Source: Allobosea caraganae (GTDB lineage Bacteria; Pseudomonadota; Alphaproteobacteria; Rhizobiales; Beijerinckiaceae). Taken from it: a stretch of 64,000 bases of DNA. Under the pieces are notes generated by a model. That model was not told the origin of the DNA, did not search any database, and saw only the letters and a list, made by a program, of their open reading frames with translations. Made by a program: the position numbers and the translations under genes. This document shows positions 29,419 through 37,321 of this stretch, one piece after another. The number at the start of each line of letters is the position of its first letter. Positions within the stretch are counted from its first letter, which is position 1. The DNA is taken from assembly GCF_003351345.1 (NCBI RefSeq), contig NZ_QQTO01000019.1, forward strand, positions 951,476 to 1,015,475, read 5' to 3'.

Positions 29419-30393
29419 ATGCGCAGGTTGTTGACTGGTCTCGTTGCTTCGGCAGTGCTGGCCTTGAGTGTGCCGGTCTCGGCACAGGAATTCCCAAATA
29501 AGCCGGTGCGCATCATCGTGCCGTTCCTGCCGGGCGCAGGCAACGACATCTTGGGTCGTCTGACGGCCGAGCATCTGAGCCCGCGGCTCGGTCAGCCGGT
29601 TACTGTCGAGAACCGGGCCGGAGCCGGCTCGCAGATCGGCGTCGACTACGTCGCGAAGTCCCCGCCCGACGGCTATACGCTGCTCTGGGCTGCGTCGGAC
29701 GGCGTCTCGGTGCTGCCGGCGGTCAAGGACAACATGCCCTACAAGGTGCCGGAGGATTTCACCTTCGTCTCGCGCATCGTCGAACTGCCCTTCGCTCTCG
29801 TGGTCTCCGCCAAGCTGCCGATCAAGTCGGTGGCGGATCTTCTGGCCTATGCCAAGGCCAACCCGGGCAAGCTGCGCTACGGCACCTCGGGCGTCGGCGG
29901 CGTGCCGCACATGGGCACGGTGCTGATGGAGAAGCGCGCCGGGATCAAGCTCTCGCACATTCCCTATCGCGGCGTCGCCGCCGTGGTGAACGACCTTCTC
30001 GGCGGCCATGTCGACATCGGCTTCGTCACCCCGCCGACGATCAAGCCGCATGCGGCCTCGACCGACAAGATCAGGATCATCGCGACCACCGGCACGAAGC
30101 GCCATGCGCTCTTCCCCGACGTGCCGACGCTGGTCGAGGCCGGCATTCCCGACGCCGTCATCACCGCCTGGTACGGCCTGCTCGCGCCGGCCAAGCTGCC
30201 GGCCCCGGTACTCGACAGGCTGACCAAGGACCTGCGCGCCACGCTCGCCGATCCGCTGGTGCAGCAGCGGCTCGACCAGCTCGGCTACACGCTCTCGCCC
30301 CTCGAAGGCGCGCCGTTCCGCGACTTCGTGGTCAACGACCTCAAGACCTGGACCGCGCTCGCCAAGAGCGAGAACATCAAGGTCGAGGAGTAA
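29419..30393 (+). CDS. tctC: TctC/Bug family periplasmic receptor
   Basis: 324-residue extracytoplasmic receptor of the tripartite tricarboxylate family. A Sec signal peptide ends near SAQ at residue 23, then EFPNKPVRIIVPFLPGAGNDI and NRAGAGSQIG, both typical of Bug proteins. The start at 29419 is set by a GGGAGGA ribosome site 5 nt upstream and by the signal peptide; a frame from 29326 is rejected. It completes a TTT system with TctA and TctB, which are encoded on the other strand across the LysR gene. The ligand is a carboxylate, identity unknown. Confidence 0.92.
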   Translation: MRRLLTGLVASAVLALSVPVSAQEFPNKPVRIIVPFLPGAGNDILGRLTAEHLSPRLGQPVTVENRAGAGSQIGVDYVAKSPPDGYTLLWAASDGVSVLPAVKDNMPYKVPEDFTFVSRIVELPFALVVSAKLPIKSVADLLAYAKANPGKLRYGTSGVGGVPHMGTVLMEKRAGIKLSHIPYRGVAAVVNDLLGGHVDIGFVTPPTIKPHAASTDKIRIIATTGTKRHALFPDVPTLVEAGIPDAVITAWYGLLAPAKLPAPVLDRLTKDLRATLADPLVQQRLDQLGYTLSPLEGAPFRDFVVNDLKTWTALAKSENIKVEE

Positions 30394-30401
30394 CGCATAA
30401 G

Positions 30402-30438
30402 GCCGCCGCGCTCCCCAGACGCGGCGGCTCCTCATTTT
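30402..30438 (+). terminator. Terminator-like hairpin after tctC
   Basis: A 9-bp GC stem (GCCGCCGCG with complement at 30420-30428) and 9-nt loop are followed by a T-containing tail ending in TTTT. It starts 9 bp after the tctC stop. Confidence 0.7.
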
Positions 30439-30462
30439 GCCGGTCGTGCCGATGCTGCAAGA

Positions 30463-30482
30463 CGCCCCGCGCCCGCGGGGCG
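30463..30482. repeat. GC palindrome before Gfo gene
   Basis: CGCCCCGCG and CGCGGGGCG pair perfectly around a 2-bp centre. No T-run follows, so it is not a classic terminator; it may be an operator or mRNA structure between tctC and the next gene. Confidence 0.4.
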
Positions 30483-30519
30483 AGCCTTATCGCACGCCAT
30501 GTGACGAGAAGGCGATTTC

Positions 30520-31587
30520 ATGAAACAGCGTGTCATCCATGTCGGCATCGGCGTCTTCGGCCGACGCTGGTGCAGCGAATTCCTCAAGACCAACGTGGCG
30601 GACGGCACGATCGAGGTGGTCGCGCTCGTCGACCTCAACCCCGAGGCACTCGCCTTCGGAGCCGCCCAGCTCGGCCTGCCACCCGAGCGCTGCTATCAGG
30701 ACGCGGCCAAGGCCTTCGCCGAGGTGAAGGCCGATTTCTGCACCGTCGTGGTGACGCCGGCCTATCACGAGGCAATCATCGACCTCGCCATCGCCCATGG
30801 GCTCGACATCCTCTGCGAGAAGCCGATCGCCGACACGATGGCGGCGACGCTCCGCGTCGCCCGCAAGGTCGAGGCCGCCGGCCTCAAGATGGCGGTGACG
30901 ATGAGCCACCGCTTCGACCAGGACAAGACGACGCTGCGCCGGATCGTGCGCTCCGGCGTCCTCGGCAAGATCAACCATGTCAGCCTGCGCTTCCTCGGCG
31001 ACATGCGCCAGCACATGGCCTGGAGCTCGCTGTTCCGGCATGAGATGGCGGACCCGCTGCTGATCGAGGGCGCGATCCACCATCTCGACATCATCGCCGA
31101 TTTCGCCGGCGGCGCGCCCTGCCGCACCGTCTACGCCAATACCTGGAAGCCGAGCTGGGCGGCGTATGTCGGCGACACCGACGGCATCGTCACGATGGAG
31201 TTCGAGAACGGCGTGCGCGCCGTCTATGAAGGCTCCTGCGCCCATTCGACCGGGCTCAACACCTTCTACAAGGAATATATCCGCGTCGATGGCGAGCTCG
31301 GCAGCGCCGTCCTGCATCACCGCGACGTCGAGGTCTTCATGCGCCAGGACATCTGGCGCCAGCAGAGCCGCGAGGGCGGCGGCCAGAAGATCCCGCTGCT
31401 CGAGCAGCGCAAATGGATCAACAACTGGCTGATCGAGCTGTTCTGCCAGTGGCGCGACGGCGGCCCGGCGCTGGAGACGCAGGTCGCGGCCAACGTCCAG
31501 GCCTCGGCGCTGGTCTTCGGGGCGATCGAGAGCAGCCGTAGCGGCCAGGTCGTGCGGTTGCAGGAGTTGCTGGCGAAGGCGGCGTGA
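30520..31587 (+). CDS. Gfo/Idh/MocA family oxidoreductase
   Basis: 355-residue NAD(P)-dependent dehydrogenase-like protein. The N-terminal Rossmann loop is HVGIGVFGRRW. The EKP motif is intact (ILCEKPIAD), as is the later GAIHHLD with a conserved histidine pair, so catalysis on a sugar, inositol or related polyol is plausible. A GAGAAGG ribosome site lies about 7 nt before the ATG. It is separated from tctC by two hairpins and probably has its own promoter. A composite palindromic repeat follows it. Confidence 0.88.
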   Translation: MKQRVIHVGIGVFGRRWCSEFLKTNVADGTIEVVALVDLNPEALAFGAAQLGLPPERCYQDAAKAFAEVKADFCTVVVTPAYHEAIIDLAIAHGLDILCEKPIADTMAATLRVARKVEAAGLKMAVTMSHRFDQDKTTLRRIVRSGVLGKINHVSLRFLGDMRQHMAWSSLFRHEMADPLLIEGAIHHLDIIADFAGGAPCRTVYANTWKPSWAAYVGDTDGIVTMEFENGVRAVYEGSCAHSTGLNTFYKEYIRVDGELGSAVLHHRDVEVFMRQDIWRQQSREGGGQKIPLLEQRKWINNWLIELFCQWRDGGPALETQVAANVQASALVFGAIESSRSGQVVRLQELLAKAA

Positions 31588-31620
31588 GGTCCAGGCCAGA
31601 AGTCGATAAGGCGCGGGGAA

Positions 31621-31883
31621 CCCTCTCCTGTAAGGAGAGGGCAGGGTGAGGTGTCGGCCAGAATACCAGTGAGGCTGAGCGAGGGCCGCTGCTCCGCCAA
31701 TGGCATCAAGGTTGAACGACGCTACCTCTGTCATTGCGAGCTCGGCGAAGCAACCCAGGAGGACTGGACGAGCGAGACCCCTAGGTTGCTTCGCTACGCT
31801 CGCAATGACGGAAAAGCCGTTGGGTCACGGCAGCAGCGTCCAACGGCCTACACCTCACCCAACCCTCTCCTTACAGGAGAGGG
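31621..31883. repeat. Nested composite palindrome (outer element)
   Basis: The outer arms at 31621-31654 and 31850-31883 are inverted complements over about 34 nt. Each begins or ends with a 21-nt unit of CCCTCTCC and GGAGAGGG that can itself fold. Within them sits a second inverted pair of a different family (31730-31809) and a small hairpin near 31816-31846. The whole could form a branched structure in RNA or cruciform DNA between convergent genes. Confidence 0.85.
31730..31809. repeat. Inner GTCATTGCGAG palindromic repeat, copy 1
   Basis: Arms 31730-31755 and 31784-31809 match as inverted complements at 23 of 26 positions and begin GTCATTGCGAGC. The same family recurs as a perfect copy at 37219-37305. 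Similar GTCATTGCGAG...GAAGCAA palindromes occur between genes in many bacterial genomes. No flanking target duplication was identified. Confidence 0.85.
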
Positions 31884-31924
31884 CTCCCGCGCCCCTTTTT
31901 GTAACGCTCAGGAGGTGAACGACG

Positions 31925-33160
31925 CTATCCCGCGCTCGCGACCTTGCGTCCGGTGCGCTCGCCTTCGCTGAACGCCCCGGCCTCTTCCAGCCTGCGCACC
32001 TCGTCCGCCGCAAATCCGTAATCGGCCAGGATCTCGTCGCGATGCTGGTCGAGCTCCGGCGGCGCGTGCTGGATGGTGGCGGGGGTGCCGCTGAGCCGGA
32101 ACGGGCTGGAGACCGCCTTCACCGTCTCGCCGGCATAGTCGAACTGGGTCACGCCGCCGGATTCGGCGAGCTGCGGATGCTCGGCCGCCTCGCCGGCATT
32201 GTTGACCTTGGCGACGTTGACCTTCACCGGGCCGAGCCGCTCGATGACCTCCTGGCTCGAGAGCAGGCTGGTCACGGCGGAGATCGCCTCGATCACCTCG
32301 GTGCGGTGGGTCTGGCGGTCGCGCACCGTCTTGTATCGGGGGATGGCGAGCCGCTCGGCGTCGAGCGCGCGGGCGCAGCGCTGCCACATCGCATCGCTCG
32401 GCGCGATGATGACGACGCTGCCATCGGCGGTCGGGAAGACCTGGTTTGGCACGCTGAGATGGTTGGCCGTGCCCATCGGCTTCCGAATGGTGCCGTCGAT
32501 CCAGTACTCGGAATAAAAATAGTTCAGCAGATGGGCCGAGCTCAGCAGCAGCGAGGCTTCGACGCGCTGACCCCTACCGGTCTGGGTACGGCTGTAGAGG
32601 GCCGCCATGACGGCGCCGACCAAGGCGAGCGAGCCGTGCAGGTCGACCACCGCAGTGCCGACGCGAACCGGCGGCCGGCCGGGCTCGCCGGTCAGGCTCA
32701 TCAGGCCGCTATGGGCCTGGAGCGCGAGGTCGTTGGCGCCGAAATCGGAGAGCGGGCCCGACGGGCCATAGGCGAAGAACTCGCCATAGATCAGGCTGGG
32801 ATTGGCTTCCTGCACGCTCTCATAGTCGAGCCGCCACTTCTTCATCGCGCCGGGGCGGAAATTATGGACGGCGACGTCGCATTGCGTGATCAGCCGCCGA
32901 GCCACCTTGCGGCCGGCCTCCGACTGGAGGTCGAGCGCGATCGAGCGCTTGTTGCGGTTGAGCGCGAGATAGGACGGGCTGACGCCGAGCCGCGGCTCGG
33001 TGCCCTCGGTCAGGCCCAGATAGCGCGCCTCGTCGCCGGTCAGCGGGGCCTCGACCTTGACCACGTCGGCGCCGAGATCGCCGAGAATCTGCGTGGCGGC
33101 GGGCCCGGCAAAGACGCGCGAGAAATCCACAACCCTGATGCCGTCCAATGCGCCTGCCAC
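31925..33160 (-). CDS. CaiB/BaiF family CoA-transferase
   Basis: 411-residue class III CoA-transferase. It begins VAGALDGIRVVDFSRVFAGPAATQILGDLGADVVKVE; the likely nucleophile is Asp144 in GANDLALQAHSGLMSLTG. The GTG at 33160 is chosen because family homology starts there; a longer frame from 33298 would overlap the upstream hotdog gene. It is downstream of two hotdog-fold genes in one likely operon, which suggests activation of an acid to its CoA ester followed by hydration. It shares only family-level similarity with the transferase at 27041. Confidence 0.9.
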   Translation of the reverse strand: MAGALDGIRVVDFSRVFAGPAATQILGDLGADVVKVEAPLTGDEARYLGLTEGTEPRLGVSPSYLALNRNKRSIALDLQSEAGRKVARRLITQCDVAVHNFRPGAMKKWRLDYESVQEANPSLIYGEFFAYGPSGPLSDFGANDLALQAHSGLMSLTGEPGRPPVRVGTAVVDLHGSLALVGAVMAALYSRTQTGRGQRVEASLLLSSAHLLNYFYSEYWIDGTIRKPMGTANHLSVPNQVFPTADGSVVIIAPSDAMWQRCARALDAERLAIPRYKTVRDRQTHRTEVIEAISAVTSLLSSQEVIERLGPVKVNVAKVNNAGEAAEHPQLAESGGVTQFDYAGETVKAVSSPFRLSGTPATIQHAPPELDQHRDEILADYGFAADEVRRLEEAGAFSEGERTGRKVASAG

Positions 33161-33231
33161 GTCGCTTACCCGTTCTGCTCGTTGTCGTTCGGCCGCGGCG
33201 CACTCTTGGCCGCTGCCAGTCCCGTTCTGCC

Positions 33232-33687
33232 TCAGCGCACCGGCGCGTAGACCAGCGCCTCGCCCACGGTCAGCTTCTTGCCGGTGTCGTCCTCGCACCA
33301 GACGTCGAACTGGTAGGCGGTCTCGCCCTCGGCCGTCTGCGCCGTGGAGGTGACGCGGGCGACGGCGATGACGATCTGGTCCTCGAAGATCGGCGCGATG
33401 TACTTGGTGCGCAGCCGGCCCTTGCCGGCGACGGTGCGGCCGAAGACGTCGAAGAGCAGGCCCATGATCCAGTTGGTCGAGATCATGCCGTCCGAGATGA
33501 TGCCGGGCAGGCCCTGCTTCCAGGCGTAGGCGTCGTCGTCGTGGATGGTCGGGTCCTGCGTATGGATGCGGCCGTCGTCATGGGCGACGGTCGGCTGGGC
33601 ATCGACATACCAGCGCATGCGCTCGCGGGTCATGGGGCGGGGGGCGGAGCGCAACTCGGAGCCGATCTGCAAGGTCGTGGTCGTCAT
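33232..33687 (-). CDS. MaoC-like hotdog-fold protein, first of a tandem pair
   Basis: 151-residue protein of the hotdog fold, the size of one MaoC/R-hydratase domain. The segment around residues 41-70 (DPTIHDDDAYA, then GIISDGMIS) corresponds to the hydratase active-site loop, which is normally D-x-N-P-x-H followed by a HG pair. Here spacing differs and Ser-Asp-Gly replaces the usual His-Gly. It could be one half of a two-subunit hydratase with its neighbour 11 bp away, in which only one active site works. Substrate unknown. Confidence 0.7.
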   Translation of the reverse strand: MTTTTLQIGSELRSAPRPMTRERMRWYVDAQPTVAHDDGRIHTQDPTIHDDDAYAWKQGLPGIISDGMISTNWIMGLLFDVFGRTVAGKGRLRTKYIAPIFEDQIVIAVARVTSTAQTAEGETAYQFDVWCEDDTGKKLTVGEALVYAPVR

Positions 33688-33698
33688 GATCGTTTCCC

Positions 33699-34142
33699 TC
33701 AGGCCGCAGCGGAGTCTTCGCCGCGGAAGGCGAGGATGGCGGTGTCGCGATAGGCGATCAGCAGCTTGCCGTCGGAGGCGCGCCGCAGGTCGATCGTCAT
33801 CACGACGTAGTCGCGGCCCTTCTTCTGGTAGCGCTCGACGACCTCGCCGGAGACGCTGAGCTTTTCGCCGACGGGCACCTCGGCATGGATGGTCGCGTCG
33901 TATTCATAGTGGATGCGGGCGCTCGGGCCGGTGCCGAGCGGGCAGCCGTGGCGGTAGAGCCGGAGCTTGTCGAGATGGACCAGGGTCGGCGGCGCGATCG
34001 GCCTGTCGACGCCCTGCAGGAAGTCGTGATGCAACTCGTTGGCGTGGCTGTACTCGCGCACCACGAAGGCGCTCATCGTGTATTCGAGCGGGCCGATCCT
34101 GTCGCCCACCTCCAGATCCGAAACATACTTGCCTGTCGCCAC
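33699..34142 (-). CDS. MaoC-like hotdog-fold protein, second of a tandem pair
   Basis: 147-residue single hotdog domain, similar to the N-terminal (FAS1-type) half of double-hotdog hydratases such as mesaconyl-CoA hydratase. The segment HANELHHDF resembles the hydratase D-x-N-P-x-H loop, but with His in place of the catalytic Asp. It is first in the hotdog-hotdog-CaiB operon. The pairing of two single-domain proteins suggests a heteromeric acyl-CoA hydratase. This is inference from order and length. Confidence 0.7.
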   Translation of the reverse strand: MATGKYVSDLEVGDRIGPLEYTMSAFVVREYSHANELHHDFLQGVDRPIAPPTLVHLDKLRLYRHGCPLGTGPSARIHYEYDATIHAEVPVGEKLSVSGEVVERYQKKGRDYVVMTIDLRRASDGKLLIAYRDTAILAFRGEDSAAA

Positions 34143-34161
34143 GATGCGCCCTCGCCAGAAC

Positions 34162-34226
34162 CCTGCTTGCTTGACGAGAGGATAGAAGGCGCATTCCCCG
34201 GCCTGAACCCGCAGGGAGCAAGCAGG
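34162..34226. repeat. Inverted repeat in the hotdog-LysR intergenic region
   Basis: CCTGCTTGCT at 34162-34171 and its exact complement at 34217-34226 lie 45 bp apart, just upstream of the leftward hotdog operon. A second small hairpin (TCCGCCG / CGGCGGA) follows at 34236-34257. Either could be an operator region or leader structure. Confidence 0.5.
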
Positions 34227-34280
34227 AACTTTTCATCCGCCGCAAATGACCGGCGGAGCCTCTGAAAAATAACGGGTTTT

Positions 34281-34344
34281 TCGTGCAGTTGGGGTACGCG
34301 CGTTGGCGCAGGGCGGTCGTGCATCACCACCAAAGCTTGCACGA
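34281..34344. promoter_or_regulatory. Three TCGTGCA heptamers upstream of a LysR gene
   Basis: TCGTGCA occurs at 34281-34287 and 34317-34323, and its complement TGCACGA at 34338-34344. The last two form a perfect inverted pair with a 14-bp spacer. They lie between the hotdog operon and the divergent LysR gene, as expected for multi-site LysR binding. Confidence 0.55.
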
Positions 34345-34401
34345 TAGCCGGCTGCTCAATAGGCTTCCTTCCAAAATAAGCAAAGATCACAGGAGGACGC
34401 C

Positions 34402-35352
34402 ATGGAGTGGCTGCGTGCAGCGGAACTGTTCGTCAACGTCGTGCAACTGGGTAGCCTGTCGGCGGCGGCGCGCCGCTGCGGCGTCTCGCCCGCGACGGTA
34501 TCCCGGATCATCCATTCGCTCGAGGAGGATGTCGGCGGGCGGCTGCTCAACCGCACCAGCCGCAAGCTCAACCTGACCGAGGCCGGGGAGTTCTACTACA
34601 GCAAGGTCGACCAGATCCTGCACCAGATCCAGGAGGCCAACGACAGCGTCGCCCGGCTGCAATCGAGCCCGCGCGGGACCTTGCGGGTGCATTCGCGCAT
34701 GCTGGTCGGCAACCAGTACATCGTGCCGGCCCTGACCGAGTTCTCGCGGCGCTATCCCGAGATCAGCGTCGACCTGCTGCTCTCGAACTACGCGGTCGAC
34801 CTCGTCGCGCAGAACATCGATGTCGACATCCGCATCGGCAAGATGGAGGATTCGGCGCTGATCGCGCGCAAGCTCGCCCATGCCCATCGCGTCGTCTGCG
34901 CGACGCCGCGCTATCTCGCGATCGTGCCGCCGCTGGAGAGCCCGGAGGCGCTGAGCGGCTATAACTGCCTGACCTACCGGCTCAATCTCGGCCGCTCGGT
35001 CTGGCGCTTCATCGATCCCGAGGGCAAGCTGAGCGAGGTTCCGGTCAACGGCAACCTGCAATCGGACAACGGCCAGGCCCTGCTGCAGGCGGCGCTGGCC
35101 GGGCATGGCATCGTGATCATGCCGGACTGGGCGGTGCGCGACGAACTCGCCAGCGGCGCGCTGGTCAGGCTCTTGCCCGAATACCAGGTCAGCAACCTCG
35201 AATTCGACAATGGCGTCTACGCCGTGTTCCAGCACGCGACGCAGGTGCCGAGCAAGATCCGCGTCTTCGTCGACTATATCGCCGGCTACTTCAAGGAGCA
35301 GCTCGGCGAGGCGCCGAAGCGCCGCGAGCCGGCGAATCTGCGCGTGGTGTGA
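34402..35352 (+). CDS. LysR family regulator
   Basis: 316-residue regulator. The winged helix (about 4-64) shows LRAAELFVNVVQLGSLSAAA and SPATVSRIIHSLEED; the LysR effector domain follows. An AGGAGG ribosome site is 5 nt from the ATG. It is divergent from the hotdog/CoA-transferase operon and is its likely regulator. A long palindromic repeat begins 5 bp after its stop. Confidence 0.92.
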   Translation: MEWLRAAELFVNVVQLGSLSAAARRCGVSPATVSRIIHSLEEDVGGRLLNRTSRKLNLTEAGEFYYSKVDQILHQIQEANDSVARLQSSPRGTLRVHSRMLVGNQYIVPALTEFSRRYPEISVDLLLSNYAVDLVAQNIDVDIRIGKMEDSALIARKLAHAHRVVCATPRYLAIVPPLESPEALSGYNCLTYRLNLGRSVWRFIDPEGKLSEVPVNGNLQSDNGQALLQAALAGHGIVIMPDWAVRDELASGALVRLLPEYQVSNLEFDNGVYAVFQHATQVPSKIRVFVDYIAGYFKEQLGEAPKRREPANLRVV

Positions 35353-35356
35353 AACT

Positions 35357-35480
35357 CACAGCCCTCATCCTGAGGAGCAGGCACTTGCCTGCGTCTCGAA
35401 GGATGTTCCAGAGGGCGCTGTCACCGCGAGCTGGTTCATCCTTCGAGACGCGCTTCGCGCTCCTCAGGATGAGGGCTGTG
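35357..35480. repeat. CCTCATCCTGAGGAGC palindromic repeat, copy 1
   Basis: Outer arms 35357-35378 and 35459-35480 are perfect 22-nt complements; inner arms 35392-35405 and 35437-35450 are perfect 14-nt complements. Together they make a long imperfect hairpin. It sits just after the LysR stop and just before the leftward GST stop. A second copy is at 38803-38920. Confidence 0.9.
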
Positions 35481-35502
35481 GGGCTCACGCCGATTTGCGG
35501 AC

Positions 35503-36099
35503 TCAGCTCGGCTCGGTCGCGGCCATCGAGGGGCGTTCGAGCAGCCTGGCGTAGAAGGCGGCCAGCCGCGGGTGCTTGATGCCCTCGAATTCCGGCAGGC
35601 GGCGGGCCGTGTAGCCGATGGCGCAGGCGGTCGCGACCAGGCCAAGGTCGAATTCCGGCGCGGCCGGGTCGATCGTGCGCTCCAGCTCGTCGAGGCAGCG
35701 CTGGACCTTGCCGAAATGCCAGGCGATGAACTCGGCCGATTGCTCGGCTGCCGGCCGCAGCCGCTCGTTGCGCACCAGGATTGCCGCCTCGATGATGCCG
35801 TCGGCATCGGCGATGCGCGTCAGCGCTCGCCAGCGGGCGGGGCCGCTCGCCGGCAGCAGCCGCTCCTTGCCGAACTCGGCGTCGAGATACTCGGCGATCA
35901 CGGGCGAATCCTTCAGCGTCAGGCCGTCGGCCGTGACGAGGAAGGGGATTTTGCCGAGCGGGTTGAGCGGGATCACCGCCTCCGGCTTCTGGCGCGGGTT
36001 GACGTCGATCAGCTCGACCTTGTCGTGCAGCCCATGCTCGTGGATCACCACGAAGACTTTTCGCGCATAGGGCGACATGCTGTTGGCGTAGAGGCGCAT
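35503..36099 (-). CDS. Glutathione S-transferase family protein
   Basis: 198-residue cytosolic GST. The thioredoxin-like N-terminal domain has MRLYANSMSPYARKV, with the active-site Ser region near residue 9, and the glutathione-binding GKIPFL and KDSPVIAEYL. The helical C-terminal domain follows. The start at 36099 fits the family exactly; a frame running on to 36777 is an artefact crossing the divergent gene. It sits among catabolic genes, so detoxification or thiol-dependent isomerisation or cleavage is possible. Confidence 0.9.
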   Translation of the reverse strand: MRLYANSMSPYARKVFVVIHEHGLHDKVELIDVNPRQKPEAVIPLNPLGKIPFLVTADGLTLKDSPVIAEYLDAEFGKERLLPASGPARWRALTRIADADGIIEAAILVRNERLRPAAEQSAEFIAWHFGKVQRCLDELERTIDPAAPEFDLGLVATACAIGYTARRLPEFEGIKHPRLAAFYARLLERPSMAATEPS

Positions 36100-36394
36100 C
36101 GCGCTGATCCCTGTCGTCCGGGCGCGGCAGTGCTGTGCGCCATTGGATGAAGCTCTACCCGCGCCCGCGCGGGCCGGCCAGAGGGGCGCCTGGACAGCAG
36201 CTTTGCGCCGCGTGGAAATGCGTCGCTCCGGCAGGCCGATCCCCTCCAGTCTTCGTAAATCTGGTTTGCGCCGCGGCCCGTATGCGCTGGCCCGGCTGCA
36301 AAATAGCATCCTGGCGGTCGGAAGAGGCGGCGCCTGCTGCGAGAGCAGGGGGAGTTGCCGCGCCGGCTTGTCTCGCGCAGAACGGATCAGCCAT
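36100..36394. other. Gene-free divergent region, GST and SDR
   Basis: 295 bp between two divergent genes. It is GC-rich with no clear operator, coding frame or RNA. It must carry both promoters. Confidence 0.4.
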
Positions 36395-37141
36395 ATGAAC
36401 AGGATCGACCTCGACGGCCGCGTCGCCATCATCACCGGAGGCGCCGGCGGGATCGGTCTCGCCACGCTCGAACGCTTCGCCGCCTCGGGCGCCAAGAGCG
36501 TGATCTGGGACCTCGACGAAAAGCTCATCGGCGAGGCGGCGGCGCGCTTTCCTGGCACGACCGGCCTGCGCGTCGACGTCACCGACGAGGACGCGGTCAG
36601 GCGCGCCGCGGCCGAGACCTTCGCGCAGCACGGCAAGATCGACATCCTGGTGAACGCCGCCGGCGTCACCAATCCCAGGACGCTGGTGGTCGAGTACTCG
36701 CTGGCGCTGTGGCGGAAGATGATCGACATCAACCTGACCGGCACCTTCCTGTGCTCGCGCGAGGTCGTGCCCTTCATGCAGAAGGTCGACTATGGCCGCG
36801 TCGTCAACCTCGGCTCGGTCTCGGGCAAGGAGGGCAACCCGTTCAGCTCGGGCTACTCCGCTTCGAAGGCGGCGGTGCATTCGCTGACCAAGTCGCTCGG
36901 CAAGGAACTGGCCAAGACCGGCATCCGCGTGAATGCGGTCGCGCCGGCGATCATCGCCACCAAGAACCTGTTCCACGACATGCCGGAGGAGATGCGCAAC
37001 CTCTGGGTCTCGCGCGTGCCGATGGGCCGGCCGGGCCAACCCGAGGAGGTCGCGGCGATGATCGCCTGGCTCGCCTCGGAGGATTGCAGCTTCTCGACCG
37101 GCGGAATCTTCGACATCTCGGGTGGCCGTGCGACCTATTGA
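36395..37141 (+). CDS. Short-chain dehydrogenase/reductase
   Basis: 248-residue classical SDR. The cofactor motif TGGAGGIG is at 14-21, with Asp39 indicating NAD preference. NAAG is at 87-90; the catalytic Ser141, Tyr154 and Lys158 are present (YSASK). It ends with GGIFDISGG. The ATG at 36395 starts right at the family N-terminus; an in-frame start at 36143 would add an unrelated Arg-rich tail and is rejected. Its substrate is unknown. Confidence 0.9.
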   Translation: MNRIDLDGRVAIITGGAGGIGLATLERFAASGAKSVIWDLDEKLIGEAAARFPGTTGLRVDVTDEDAVRRAAAETFAQHGKIDILVNAAGVTNPRTLVVEYSLALWRKMIDINLTGTFLCSREVVPFMQKVDYGRVVNLGSVSGKEGNPFSSGYSASKAAVHSLTKSLGKELAKTGIRVNAVAPAIIATKNLFHDMPEEMRNLWVSRVPMGRPGQPEEVAAMIAWLASEDCSFSTGGIFDISGGRATY

Positions 37142-37218
37142 GCGCCCGGCTCATAAAGGCCTGAGCCGCCAATCCTGAGGAGGCCGCATCGCGGCCTTCT
37201 CACGATGCTCCAGCTCTG

Positions 37219-37305
37219 ACCGTCATTGCGAGCGCAGCGAAGCAATCCAGGGGGGCTTGCTCGCCCGGTCCCCCTGGATTGCTTCGCTGCGCTCGCAATG
37301 ACGGT
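37219..37305. repeat. GTCATTGCGAG palindromic repeat, copy 2 (perfect)
   Basis: Arms 37219-37254 and 37270-37305 are perfect complements over 36 nt, with a 15-nt loop. This is the same family as the inner element at 31730-31809. It lies between the convergent SDR and NTF2-like genes, 78 bp after one and 16 bp before the other. Confidence 0.95.
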
Positions 37306-37321
37306 GAGGTCTTGAGGCGTA

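Larger units (their letters stand above)
31588..31924. other. Gene-free stretch filled by a composite palindromic element
   Basis: These 337 bp lie between a rightward and a leftward gene whose 3' ends face each other. Nearly all of it is the nested inverted repeat described at 31621-31883. No credible open reading frame or RNA gene was recognised. A short sequence, TGAACGACGCTA, occurs both at about 31713 and at the 3' end of the CoA-transferase gene (about 31916). Confidence 0.7.

Noticed and set aside
31621..31883. Miniature transposon or insertion sequence remnant
   Set aside because: Inverted arms are present, but no target-site duplication or transposase fragment was recognised, so it is listed only as a repeat.
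33161..33298. N-terminal extension of the second CoA-transferase
   Set aside because: It overlaps the upstream hotdog gene and is Arg-rich; family homology begins at the GTG at 33160.
36100..36777. N-terminal extension of the GST frame beyond 36099
   Set aside because: The extra 226 residues cross the divergent SDR gene and have no relation to GST; Met at 36099 begins the family sequence.
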